A stretch of 64,000 nucleotides of DNA, taken from contig NC_090735.1 in assembly GCF_036898095.1 (NCBI RefSeq), forward strand, positions 10,491,612 to 10,555,611, in the 5' to 3' direction. Source of the DNA: Palaemon carinicauda. Its lineage: Eukaryota; Arthropoda; Malacostraca; Decapoda; Palaemonidae. Of this stretch, positions 33,298-44,941 are shown one piece after another (position 1 is the stretch's first letter; the number at the start of each line of letters is the position of its first letter). The notes beneath the pieces were generated by a model. That model was not told the DNA's origin. It ran no database searches and saw only the letters and a list, made by a program, of their open reading frames with translations. A program made the position numbers and the translations under genes.

Positions 33298-35068
33298 AGA
33301 AACCCCCCTTTCGTAGGTTCTCGTCTGTCACCCTCCACTGAAGGTCCGTCCGTTCCGCAGGACCCATCGGGATCATGACGTCCGGGGAATCGTGTCCTAG
33401 ATTCTACCGGGACTTGTCGCCATTGAAGAGATCTCATTCTGAGGCGACCGTTGGGAACTAGACGGGCCAGGGATGAGAGGTGACCGAGGAGTGGTAACCA
33501 CGATTGGGCTGGGAATTCCTCTCGTCTGAGGAAAGGACTCGCGACCCTCCTCAGCCTTGCTATCCTGTCGTCTGATGGGAAGGCTTTGTGGAGATTGGTG
33601 TCTATATTATCATGCCTAGATATACCAGTCTTTGAGTAGGTAGCAGAGAAGACTTCTTGAGATTTACCAGGATCCCCAGATCCTGGCAAAGTCTCAGAAG
33701 TTCGTCTCGGTGTCGAAGAAGGGTTGACTCCGAGTCTGCTAGGATCAGCCAGTCGTCCAGATAACGGAGGAGACGGATGCCGATCCTGTGTGCCCACGAT
33801 GATATCAGGATGAACACTTTGGTGAAAACCTGAGGTGCTGTGGAGAGACCGAAACACAGCACCTTGAACTGGTAGATCTTGTTGTCTAGGCAGAATCTTA
33901 AGTACTTCCTTGAAGACGGATGGATTGGGATCTGGAAGTACGAGTCCTTCAGGTCCAGTGTACACATGAAGTCTTGAGGTCTCACTGCAAGTCTGACCGT
34001 GTCTGCCGTCTCCATGCTGAACGGGGTCTGCTTGACAAACCTGTTCAGAGCTGAGAGGTTGATGACTGGTCTCCAGCCTCCAGACGCCTTCTTTACAAGA
34101 AAGAGACGACTGAAGAAGCCTGGGGACCCGTCGACAACCTCTTGGAGAGCCCCTTCTTCAACATGGTCTCGACTTCTGCCCGAAGGGCTTGCCCCCTTGC
34201 CGATCCCATAGCAAGGGAGCTCAACGACACTGGATCCGCTGTCAGGGGAGGTAGAGATGTTATGAACGGGACGCGATATCCTTGACTGATTACAGAAATC
34301 GTCCAGGAATCGGCCCCGAGTTGCTGCCACCTGCTTGCGCAACTTTGCAGGCATCCCCCTACTGGTGGACATGGAAGGGGACTGCCAATCCTGGCGTTTG
34401 CGGCCTCGGCCACTCCCCCTAGGAACCCCCCCCCCGGGGGGGGGGGGGGGGTTGCCTTTCTTATCTTTGACATGAAAGGGCTTTGACACCGTTGTCTTCG
34501 CTGCCGTTACCGGTTTCGTCGTCTTGGTAGGACGTGGTTGCTGGGTTGCAGGAGGCTTATAGGGCTTAGATGTTAAAGCCCTCTGCAGGAGAGAGTCCTG
34601 CATGGACTTCCTCCACCTCTCAGCTGCCTGCTCCACGTCCTTAAGCTCAAACAGATTTCTCCCTAAGATGGAAGAATGTCTGAGCTTGCTTATCTCGGTG
34701 TTGGGGACTTTCTGGTGAAACCTCTCAGACACCGCATCTCGACGCTTCAAGATGGTGTTAGCCCACAAGTTCGAGACTTGGTGGGCTAGAAACTCGATGG
34801 TACGAGTGCCTGACAGTAGAAATGTCTCCATGGTCTTCCTGGTACTTTCCTTGGATAGGTCCTCGGATCGTAGCAGGATGCCTAGAGACCCTAGCCAGAT
34901 GTCCAGCCACGAAGCTGCCTGCATGGCACACTTCGCTACCTTCTCCTGGCTGAGGATCTCCGTAGCCGAGAAAGCCACCTGCCGGGTGGAGTCTCTCTCG
35001 AGAGGGACTCCCTTGGTAAGCTCTTCCAAAGAATGATGCAAAGGAAGAGGTAGACAAGTCTCCTCCAT
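33298..35068 (-). pseudogene. DIRS-A end of ORF1 and reverse transcriptase
   Basis: An open stretch of 488 codons (35068-33602) reads from a capsid-like part (SLEELTKGVPLERDSTRQVA, MQAASWLDIWLGSLGI, FLLSGTRTIEFLAHQVSNLW), through a basic Gly/Arg segment, into RT: KKASGGWRPVINLSALNRFV, LDLKDSYFQIPIHPSSRKYL, CFGLSTAPQVFTKVF and the catalytic RYLDDWLILAD. The true ORF2 start lies in another frame (34473-34093: CLQSCASRWQQLGADSWTIS). Compared with copy B, a G is missing from the G-run near 34158, fusing the frames. A second shift lies near 33602, where LGMII should continue into DTNLHKAFPSDDRIARL. Confidence 0.88.
34425..34452. repeat. Back-to-back poly(C)/poly(G) run
   Basis: About ten C are followed immediately by about sixteen G, between a TAGGAAC and a TTGCC context. 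It falls in the Gly/Pro-rich linker between ORF1 and RT. Runs like this are prone to sequencing and assembly error. Confidence 0.9.
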
Positions 35069-35184
35069 GATCTCGAAGTACCTCCTCTGATGGACCCGAG
35101 GAGGCGGGAGGAGTTGTTCCCGGCGCTGGACCGGCTGGAGGAGGCAAGCTCGGAGAGCTGGCCCTCGACCTTATCTCTGGCACT

Positions 35185-38067
35185 CTAAACCCCTTGGGAC
35201 CAAGGCAGAACCGCACTGGCCTTAGCGGGTTTCTGAGTACCAAAGACTCGGTCCAGGACCGTGTCCTTGCCCTCACGAGGAGGAATCTCTGGATCCGAGA
35301 ACCCGTTGAGATTCCTCATAAGGGTCAGAACTTGGCAGAAAGTGTGTTCTGACTCCTGAAGCTCCCCTCCTGAAGGGCTGGCAGCGAAGTCTCCTGTCCC
35401 CGAAGGCTCTTCTCGGGGGGACTCGTGGACGTTCTCCGAGGGCTTGGTTGGCTCTGGTCTAATCCTCGAGGACGACTTCGGAACTGTCTTGGAGTCCTTC
35501 GACTCCCTCCTGGGAGGGATACAGGACTCCAGAAGTGATGGTGGGAGGCTCTTCTCCACCCCTACCTGAGAGGACTTCTCTGCGCGAGGTGGGGTTTCCC
35601 TCATTGGTGCGATGGGGGAACGCCTCACCTCACGGGACTCCCCTGAGGACGGGAAATCCTCGTCCGAAGGGGAGGGAGAGAAAGTCTGGGGGGGGGGGCG
35701 AGGGAGCCTTCCTCAAAGACTTCCGAGGAGTCAACTTCGCCTTTGGAGAAGTTACCACGTCCACTCCTCCTCTCGAGACTGCCACTGCTTTGTGTCCCAG
35801 TTCAGAGAGAACAGGCTTGAAAGCCTGTACGACCGCTCTGACTAGGGACCCAAACCAGGGCTGTCGACTGACAGTCGCGCTGTCAGAAACTCCCTCTGGA
35901 GGTAAGGGGATCGTTCGATCCCTAGGAGGAGTTACCAAAGCAGGGTCGGCCTGAAAAGAAGAAGGCAAGTTCCTGGACCTATCTGGAGAAATCCCTCCCT
36001 CCGGCGAGCACGCTGTTCTGCGCTTGCGCGGGGGGGGGATGGCAGATTCCTAGACGTTCGTTGTCCCACAGTCTCGCGCGTGGGATCGCGTTGGCGATCG
36101 CGCTGGTGGTCGCGATGGAAATCCGCCTAAATTGCGCTCGGGCGATTGCTCGCGCGTGGGTGCGCGGGCAAGCGTTGGCGCGCAGACGAGGGTGCGATCG
36201 ATGGTGCGCAGGTGAGGGCGTGCGTGGGCGAACGATGGCGCGCAGGTGAGGGCGCGCGTGGGCGAACAATGGCGCGCAGGTGAGGGCGCGCATGGGCGAA
36301 CGATGGCGCGCAGGTGAGGGCGCGCGTGGGCGCGTCGGTGAACGATGGCGCACAGGGGCGCGTTCTGAAGATAACGGCGATTGTTTGCGCGCGCTTGGGC
36401 GCACAGGATCATGATGAGCCTGTAAGGGCGAACATGTAGGGCACATGCGCACAGGGGAGAGGCTGCACATCTTGAACTGCAACAGGCGGGCGTGCAGGGC
36501 GTGCGATGGAGACTGCGCGCGATGGCGCGTAGGTGACAATGCTGGCGAGTGCGGACGAGCAGGGGAAGAGATTATCTTCCCCTTTACGCCCAGATCCGAA
36601 GATCATGGGCGCGCAGGAGAAGGTTGGCGCACAGGCGAGAGCTGGCGCATCGGAGAATGCTGGCGCGCAGGTGATCATGGGCGCGCATCAGGAAGAGGGC
36701 GCGCATCAGGAAGAGGGCGCGTTGGCGGGCAGGAGAGCGTTGGTGCACAGGTGATCACTGGCGCGCAGGTGAGCGCTGACGCACAGGAGAGCGCTGGCGC
36801 ACAGGAGAGCGCTGGCGCACTCTAACTGGAACTGGAGCGCGCTTGCGCGTAGGAGATCGGTGGCCCACAGGGGATACCTGGCGCGTAAGGGACTAGTCTC
36901 TAGGAGAGAAAGTCCCTTGTGCCCCGAAGGGACCGATGCTCGCCTGAAAACGGGATGCGTGGGCGCCCACAGCGCATCAGCAGCCAGGAACGGCGACGGC
37001 GGGTCAGCAGGTCTAGCTGGAGGAAGGTCGGTGTGTCCTTTGCAAGGACGACCTTCCACCGAAGAAGATCGCGAACGATCAGGTCCAGGGATGTAACTGG
37101 CAGGGTCGGTGATCGACGACGAGGTTCCTCTTAAGCGGACTGCGGGGATGACGACCCGAAGAGGCGCCTCCTTACCCCCTTGTGGGGCAAGGGAAGGCCT
37201 CTACGGCGAAGAGGAAGGCGTGCTTTGTGCCTTATACGCCCTCTGGGGGCCGTAGGATCAGCAAGCTGACCAGCAGTCCTCCAAAGAGGAGTCTCTGTCA
37301 GTGAACTCCCCCGAGGGAGAGAATCACCTGCAGGATAGACCGTTGGACTTAGCTCCTCCCTCGAAGGATGTTCGGAGGGGGGAACTAAGCCTTCAGCTAC
37401 ATCAGGAGCAGAGGTTTGACCTAACTCGTCAGAAGCCTCTGCCACAACAACGTCGACGATAGACAGAGGATCGACCTCCGCTAAAGTTGGCGACTGTTTG
37501 ACAGCTGCTTCTAACTTGATCATGTCAAACAGGGCTTCCTTGGAGGGCGAACCCTGAAGCCCCAAGGAAGCCCAAAGCTGCAACAAATCATGGTTAGACA
37601 CATTAACATTGACATCAGAATTAATATCCTCCCCCGGGGGAGGAGGAGGAGCTGCCTCGCTATGGGAGGCAACTCCCTCTCCCAAACCCCGAGATCGGTC
37701 AACAGAACTGCGGCCTACGCTACCACTCGACAGTTTCTCGGAAGAAACCGATCGAGTGGGAGCTTCGGAGGAGGTTTGAGGCACGGAAGAAGAAGCCTTG
37801 GGTTTTTCCCCCTTCAAAGAACTCTTCGAAGGAGAAATATCCCATTTGGACTTCTTCCGGCGCCGGGAAAACCTGGGAGGTAGACCACTCCCCACACTCA
37901 CCACGTACGTTATCTCTATCACACCGTTGGCCCCTACAAAAAGGACATAAGGTGTGAGGGTCCATCTCGACCGCCGACATATAAGTCCCACAAGGGCGGT
38001 CAGGTAAACCGGGACACTTCCGCATCACAGAGGCCAACTTCACAAACACTGTAGAAAAGAAAAACAA
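35185..38067 (-). pseudogene. DIRS-A gag-like ORF1, several frames
   Basis: Begins with a Cys/His-rich motif (CPGLPDRPCGTYMSAVEMDP, HTLCPFCRGQRCDRD, CGEWS; 38067-37880), then an acidic Ser/Glu-rich part (37991-37131: LLQLWASLGLQGSPSKEALF, TLAEVDPLSIVDVVV). An Arg/Pro/Ser-rich repeat region (37059-35979) and another Ser-rich stretch (35968-35185) follow. Four or more frame changes break it. The same order appears in copy B, so the pieces belong to one ancestral protein. Its function is presumably nucleic-acid binding or capsid-like; the Cys motif is not a standard CCHC knuckle. Confidence 0.78.
36060..36850. repeat. GC-rich degenerate repeat inside DIRS-A ORF1
   Basis: Repeated GGCGCGCAGGTGAG..GCGCGC-type units of roughly 20-33 bp. 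On the - strand they encode Arg/Pro/His-rich tandem segments such as RPHLRAIVRPRTPSPAHH. Composition is far more GC-rich than the window. The corresponding block in copy B is at 57000-57960. Confidence 0.85.
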
Positions 38068-38357
38068 ACAAAAGATCAGTCAAAATGACTGTCAGTAAGG
38101 CGAAGGTGACAGCGGACACGTCCGTCTAGCACCCGAGCCGATAGCAAAGTGAGCTCAGCACAGGTGTGTGTGTATGTGTGTGTGTGTGGGGGGGGGGTGT
38201 TAGCAAGCTACCCTCCCTACCCCCCACTAACTAGCGGTAGGGTAGTAAACCCTCGTTGAAATTCTAATGGCTCGTCATTTCAGCTACGCCAAAAGTAATT
38301 ACCCATATTAAATAGCGTGGTTTGTATTTCAGTTACGGAACAAACAATATTTTATAT

Positions 38358-41300
38358 AATTTGTATTTTTCGTAGCTATACAAACCTAGAGTCATTTGAT
38401 GGGTTTACTTCTGATTTCGTTTTCTATGGCCAGAAAATCAAATAGAAATTCAGTAGATTACGTCTTGCTGGGAAACTGCTGCGCATGACGACCTACGCTT
38501 GTATCAAGGTTTTCCTCACAACAATTCTGGTTAAGAGCCTTTGGCAAATGACTCAGGTTTGTATAACCAGAACAAATATAAAATTTGCAGTTTGGTCCTA
38601 TGCGGATACAAACTTCTGAGTGAGTCTTCCTTAGGTGGGAAGAAGTATTCGTGAGGTAGGTGGTCTGCCCTTATCCCCGAGATACAATTACAATGGTAAT
38701 AGCAAGAGATCAAATTGAATTCTTTGTGAACAATGCAGCCGACTTGAACAAGGAAAAGCCTATTCCAAATAACGCAACCAGGGTGAAGCGATATGAACAT
38801 CAAGTGGCTTATATTAATACTGTGTATGCAATTTATCAGCCAAACAACCACAAGGCATTCTTACCTGCATTATGGAGATTTTAAGTGAGGGCTTCAAGTT
38901 TGATCAAAATTGTCATTTGCCTTTATACTCAAACACCCTTATAATGCAGAGTAACTGATGTCTGGGATAGAGGCAGTTACTTGTCCCATAAAAGCTTAGA
39001 TTAGACTATTTGTTGTGCAGCAACAATGGGTGTTTAAGGACCTGTGTGTGCAATCCTTAAGGTAGTGGTTCATAAAACTGGTTTGTCTCTTCCAGACTCC
39101 TGTTTTTATGACTTGAGCTACCGAGTGGTTTTTGCGGAACGCTAAGGTTGCAGCAAAAACACGTACATCATCTGCTCGCGGTGGGGGTGCCTTGGAGACG
39201 CTTCCCCTGAATATAGGCTCTCATAATACTTTTCCTCAACCAAAAGAAATGGTGTTTCTGGAAACTTTCTTTTTGGAGTGGCTAGCATTCACAAATAGAT
39301 TGGAGATTCTGGGCATTAGGTACTGTGTCTTATTTAGATAATTACGTACTGATCTTACAGGACATAGTAACATGTCATCTGGGTCTCAGTTACCCCTTTG
39401 AGAGACAAGATCGTGAAAGAGTCAAATCTGACATTAACAACAAGATTTTGGGGTATAGCCACAAATTCAGGAACAAAAGACAAAGATAGTTATCTACACC
39501 CTCTGGAATGTGACACCAGGTGAGATATACCATGCAGTTCACTCACTTTCTTGGCTGAGGCTATGGCAAGGAGGAAGACCCTCTTCAGGGTGCGATCTCT
39601 GTCCAAGGCTTTATGCACAGGTTCGTGCGGGGCTTTTTTCAAGGCCCGTAGAACCTTAGTCACATCCCAGGAGGAGGGTTTTAGTTCTCAAGGAGGGCAC
39701 AACTGCTTGAAACTCCTCATCAAGGCTGAGAGTTCACAAGAATCTGAAAGGCCCAGTCCTTTCAGCTTGAATACTTGGCTCAAGGCTGAGCGGTAGCCTT
39801 TCACTGCAGTGACTGTAAGGGCCTTACTGTTTCTTAGGAACACTAAAAAGTGCAATTAGGGAAATAGTGGCCTTGAGTGGAGCAATATTCCCCTTACGAT
39901 ACCAATCACAGATTTTCCACCTTGCCTGGTAAACTGCTGCGGAAGACTTTCGGAGGTATCCAGAAAGTTGCTTCGCAGTTAGTCTTGAAATGCCTTTCTT
40001 ACGGAGACACTGGATAGTCTCCAGCCATGAAGGGACAGGCAATGTGCCGAGTCATGGAATTTTCTTATGCAAGGTTGGCGTAGCAGGTTTGGCAATACTA
40101 TAAATTCTCTTGTTATTTCCCTGAGAAGTTCCAGCAGGTGTGAATACCACTCCGCTGCAGGTCACCTTGGGGCCACTAGCGTTACACTAACTCTCTTGGA
40201 TTTTCTGATTCTGTTCAGTGTCTGACAAATTTGACAGAATAGTGGGAAGGTGTATAACTCTAGACCTTCCCATGCAGCTTGGTCTGGGACTGGAGAGCAA
40301 TACACCGGGAGTTTGTGATTCAGGTCGATGGCGAACCAGTCCAGAGATGGAAAACCCCACAAAGTCACTAGTCTCTTAGCCACTAGAGAAAGCCAAGATT
40401 ATTCTGAATCAACTGTTGTCCCTCGAGGGCTCAGATGGTCTACAATGACGTTTCTCTTCTGGGGGATAAACCTCGCCAAGAAAGAGATCGCCTGGGACTG
40501 TGTCCACTTAAGAATCTACTGCTAATTGCGTAGCAAGAGAGAAGCTACGCCTCCTTGTTTGGATATGTAGGTCATTATCGTTTTGTTGTCACTCATTAAT
40601 ACCACGGAGTGACCTGTCTTCGCGAAGTGGCGAAGTGAAGTAACGGTAGTTGCGCTGTTTTCATTTCCAAGAAGTTTATGTGGAAGCTCTTTGTCTTCTG
40701 ACCATATGCCCAAGATCTGTTCCTTCCTCAGATGAGCACCTCATCCATGGTGAGATGCATCTGTGACCAGCAAGAATTGTGGGGGGAGGATCCTGAAGGG
40801 GTGTTCCAGCTAACAGGTTCTCCTCGTTCAACCACCACAGGAGGTCCGATATCACCTCCTGAGGTACTTGTAGCAGAGTTGCAGGATGGTCTGATGCGTG
40901 TGACCAGGGGGACGAGTTTCTCTAACGAGGAGAGGTGACCTAACAACTTAAGCCACATCAGGGCCGGCAGGAGGTTCTCTTTCAGGAAAGTTGCTAACTT
41001 AAGTCTTGAATCTTGCCACTTTGTCTGCAGCAGGAAAGAGCTTGGCTTGCACCGAGTCTATGTCCATGTCCAGATACCTGATGGACTGGCTGGGGATGAG
41101 GTTAGACTTTTGGAGGTTCAACTGAATTCCTAACCCCTTGCACAGATCCAGTAGTAGGTCCCTGTGTTTCAGCAGTAGAGCTTGGGACTCTGCCAAGAGA
41201 ATTCAGTCGTCATATTATTTTATGAGCCTCATGCCCAAGAAATGAGACGGCAATGACTTTGGTGAAGACCTTGGGACATGTTGAAAGGCCAAAGCACAGC

Positions 41301-42025
41301 ACCATGAACTAGAACAACTTTTCTCTTTCTCGAAAGGGAAACCTTAAGTACTTCCTCAAAGCAGGATGGATGGGGACCTGAAAATAAGAATTTTTCAGGT
41401 CTATGGTCAGAAGGTAGTCATTCTTCCTGATGGCCTGGAGGATGAGTCTCCATCTTGAACTTTGTATGCAAAATAGAGAGATACAAGAGGGAGAGGTCTA
41501 TGAAAGGTCTCCAACCTCCCGTCAGCTTTTCTACAAAGAATAGATTGCTGAGGAAGCCTGGAGAGGCGTCAAAGACTTCCTTTACTGCGTCTTTGCTTAG
41601 CAACTTGGAGACTTCCTCTGCTAAGAGTAGGTCTTTTGATGATCCTTCATATAATATGGTTGGATCCGATTCCTGGCCAGAGGAGGTGGTCAGTCTATGA
41701 AAGGGATCCGGTATCCTGAACGGAGGACTTCTTTTGTCCAAGGGTCAGCCCCAAAGTCCTGCCACCATTGCCAAGTGCATTGTAGGCATTTTCCCACTGA
41801 TGGTAAGCTGGGGAACAATCCCTCCCTAGCAAGGATCTCTGCCACCATGTCCTCTTCGACCAGAGGGGTGACCTCTCCGACAAAAGTTAGGTATAGGATT
41901 TTGCCTCCCAGGCTGTTGTCCGTTTGTGAGAGGGAGAAGGCGTTCTCCGCCTGTTTCTGAGGAGTGAGCATCCTAGGTGCCACTGTTCTGTTGACTACTG
42001 GGCTTATCTCAGTATCTCTATACAA
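38358..42025 (-). mobile_element. DIRS fragment C1 (family 2)
   Basis: Starts 16 bp beyond the right end of copy A. Left hairpin arms are 38358-38397 and 38546-38585. Decayed - strand frames: recombinase N-part (39824-40042, WLETIQCLRKKGISRLTAKQ), RNase H end (40162-40383, LPVYCSPVPDQAAWEGLELY), RT end (40999-41196), RT core (41418-41741, DASPGFLSNLFFVEKLTGGW) and RT N-part (41690-42025). The ORF1 region is absent. It resembles copy D more than A or B. Confidence 0.75.
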
Positions 42026-42039
42026 ATATATATCAGGTT

Positions 42040-44430
42040 ACACAAGGGACAATGGTACCCACCTGCAGTTAGAGGAGGTCAGCTTGTAGAGTTGCTCGAA
42101 TGCAAGACCCCAAAAGAGGGGGGAATGAAATAGAAAGTAGTCAGTCACTCACATATCCATTCTAGATTTACTCGCGGGTAACATATACCTTCAACTGATT
42201 GCTACTTGTCCTACAAGGGAGTTGAGGTATTATTGATCACGTTTTGTGTAGTCACCACAAGCCCTAAGGTAAAAATATCTAGTTTCCTGTGGGTTATGTT
42301 TTGCAGGTAGTGGGCGGTGAATGTGGTTTGCGTCACAGAGAAATGCTTTGTGAACGCCAGGGAAGTGCTGATACCCGACGTCGTGAGCTCGGGGTCGACA
42401 ATTGCAAAGTGAGGAGCCTGGTTGTATGGCTAATTCAATCACTTGTCTACTCCGGGAAAAGGATGGAATTCTTCAAGACCTCCCTTTTGACCTTTCCTAT
42501 ACTCACAAAGAGCCTGTTGATCTGAGGGTGGGCTCTGGAAGTTCTTTTTAGGTATTTCCTTGATGCCCTTTACTGGGCAGAGTATCAGCTGATCTGGGTC
42601 ATCTGTTACGGAATGGAGACTCTCCAGCCTACAGCCCTACAGCCGGATCTTAAGCCTTAGCCACTAACTCGGGGACAAAAATAATTGTCACTTGCTCCCA
42701 CACCATTAAATGGGCAATGACGTAGGAAAGACCATGCAGCTTGCTGACTCTTTGTCAAGACCAGGCCTAGCAGGAAAACAGTCTTCAAAGTCAAAAGTCC
42801 CGATCTGACACTTGACAGAGAGGTCCATAAGGCGCTCCTTTCAGAGAATGTAGTACTTGCACTACATTCCAATGAAGAGGTATGACTTTCAACTGAAGGC
42901 AAGTGTGCTCAAAGTTCTGTATGAGGAGGGGCAATTCCATTGAGAAGGAAATGTTAACTCTGTTTAGTCTAAAGGTGAGGTTCAAGGTTGAGCGATAGCC
43001 TTTCACCACTGGGGACGAGCAAAGCTTTTCCTCCCTGAAGAGGTACAATAAAAACTTCGCTATTGTTGGAATAGTACCACTGAGAGGAGCGATACCCCAT
43101 CCATGACACCAACCACAAAGAAGGACAATTTAGCCTGATATACGGCAGCAGACGACTCCCGGAGGTATTCTGCCATCCTCTTTACAACCGGCCTTAAAAG
43201 GCCTCTCTTTGCGAGGAGTTGCTGGATAACCTCCAGGCGAGAAGAGGAAGCGAAGGAATCGCTTGATGGAAAATCTTCACATGTGGTTGTCTATGTAGAT
43301 AGAGAAGTGGAGGGAGCTACGTCGGTGCCTCTGAGCAGATGCAGAAGGTCTGGGAACCATTCTGCATGTTGCCATAACGGAGTAAATGGGATCATCGAGA
43401 GGTCTTGTGATTGTTTAGAAGCTTCCTTACTAGGCAGAAGGAGGGGTAACGTATCGACGTCTCATCCATCCCCCTGATGTTGGAAGGCATACTGTTAGAT
43501 TGCCGGGGGATCCGGTACCGGAGAGCTGTACACAAGAAGCTCTCGGTTTAGAGATTTCGCGAACAGGTGAATTGTTGGCGAACCCCACAAAGTCAAAACT
43601 TGGTTAGCTATCTGTTGTTTTCAAGACCATTTGGAGCCAACTTTCTGAGTGCTTCTGCTCAGATTGTCAGCCAGCACATTTTTCTTCCCAGGATGAAACA
43701 GGCTGGTAGGGCTACCAAGTTGTCTTCCGTCCATCTGAGGCTTTCTACAGCTAGATGGCAAAGGTACTGTGAAATAGTACCTCCTTACTTGTTTATGTAT
43801 GACATTACTATGTTGTTGTCGCTCTTCAGCACCACGGAGTGCCCTGAAAGGAGCTGATGGAACTGCTTGAGGGTTAGAAAGTCTGCCCTCATTTCCAGGA
43901 GGTTCATGTGGCACTGTTGCTCAGCTTCGGACCAAAGCCTGGATGCCGTGAGGTGAAACAGGTTAGCTCCCCACCCTTCTTTTAATGCATTTGTTTAGAG
44001 CAACAGGTTAGCTCCCCACCCTTCTTTTAATGCATTTGTTTAGAGCAATAATTCTGGGGAAGGAGAGAGAAGGTATACTCCCCTGAATAGATTGATGTCT
44101 GACACCCATCCACTCCGATCTCTCTACTGCTCTAACCCTACCGGCACTGAGGTGTTCGGAGGGTCAAGGTGCCGAGACCGGAAGGTCTTCAGCTGCCACT
44201 GTAGAGAACGGATACATAGGTGACAGTTGAGGAAAAGTGTCTCTAAGGAGATTAGGTGCCACAGAAGCCTTTTCCAAAGAACTGGCAAGGCATCCTGTGA
44301 GAGAAACGGATTTGCTGGTGAACAACAATTAGTTTACCGAGAGGCTGCACGTAAGATTTCATAAAATAAAGGAGACACTTTACTGTCACACTCATATGCT
44401 TCCATAATCACTTCCTTCTGTTGACTGATG
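42040..44430 (-). mobile_element. DIRS fragment C2
   Basis: A second partial copy joined to C1. On the - strand it holds recombinase C-part sequence (42230-42442, frame-broken around an AHDVG remnant of the H-x-x-R box), the recombinase middle (42657-43048, ENFEHTCLQLK...LHWNVVQVLHSLKGAPY) and RNase H (43560-43990, remnants of GKKNVLADNLSRSTQ). The RT and gag regions are missing. The right limit is uncertain. Confidence 0.65.
43958..44048. repeat. Exact 45-bp tandem duplication
   Basis: The segment starting ACAGGTTAGCTCCCCACCC and ending ATGCATTTGTTTAGAGC occurs twice in a row without a mismatch, so it arose recently relative to the surrounding decayed DIRS sequence. Confidence 0.92.
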
Positions 44431-44566
44431 AAGAAAGAAGAAAACTTCCGAAAAAATTAATAAAAGCTACAGCTTTAGTTCACCATCTTTAATTTGTTGT
44501 AAAGCTTTTATGGAAAATGGATTTGCTTTTCATTACAAATTAATATAACTACAACTTATGAAATAC

Positions 44567-44572
44567 TTTATT
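44567..44572 (-). promoter_or_regulatory. Possible MED30 polyadenylation signal
   Basis: AATAAA on the - strand, 271 nt after the MED30 stop codon. No competing signal was examined further downstream, and the DIRS C2 fragment ends near 44430. Confidence 0.4.
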
Positions 44573-44842
44573 TGGCAGTACTTCAATGCATTCTCTCTCT
44601 GAATAAGATATCTATCAAAATATATTTTTTTCAAATATTAGAGATGATGTAAAACCAAAATAAGAAGTGAATTTATTCAAATTACATAAATATCAAAAGA
44701 AATATGTAAAGAAATACAGAAAATTTAAGGGAATATAATTACTATAAGTATTCCCTTATACTACAGTAATATACGAATATATTGGACAAACCTCTATTTT
44801 GGTGATTGAAGATGAGCAAGGAAATTATGAATAAGATTAAAA

Positions 44843-44941
44843 TTAAGTATTGCTCATAGCCAACATTGTGTTTACTTCCCAAATTATCTTCCTTAGCTGC
44901 TCAATGATTTCTTTCATGTATCTTGCCTTTTGATATAATTG
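44843..44941 (-). CDS. MED30: MED30 terminal exon
   Basis: The acceptor CTTTTCAG ends at 44942. It reads QLYQKARYMKEIIEQLRKII and WEVNTMLAMSNT, then TAA at 44843-44845. The conserved QLRxxIWxxNxMLAM signature ends MED30 in animals. It is predicted to be a long amphipathic helix of the coiled-coil region. Confidence 0.95.
   Translation of the reverse strand, partial: QLYQKARYMKEIIEQLRKIIWEVNTMLAMSNT

Larger units (their letters stand above)
28875..38341 (-). mobile_element. DIRS copy A (family 1), interrupted by a LINE
   Basis: A DIRS-type retrotransposon with the order (on the - strand) ORF1/gag-like, RT-RNase H, tyrosine recombinase. The right end (38130-38341) and left end (28960-29220) are inverted repeats of each other (shared blocks GGCTCGTC, AGGGTAGTAAACC and GTTCCGTAACTGAAATACAA). 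The left end also forms a hairpin (28875-28931 with 29122-29178). A 1.8-kb I-type LINE sits in its RNase H region. All ORFs carry lesions, so this copy is dead, but its RT catalytic box YLDD is intact. Confidence 0.9.

Noticed and set aside
36445..36825. + strand frames rich in Gly, Ala and Arg across the GC-rich block
   Set aside because: They are generated by the GGCGCGC-type repeats and lie opposite the DIRS ORF1; nothing supports + strand coding.
36000..37000. CpG island or promoter
   Set aside because: The high GC comes from the repeated ORF1 segment of DIRS copy A, and the same block occurs in copy B.
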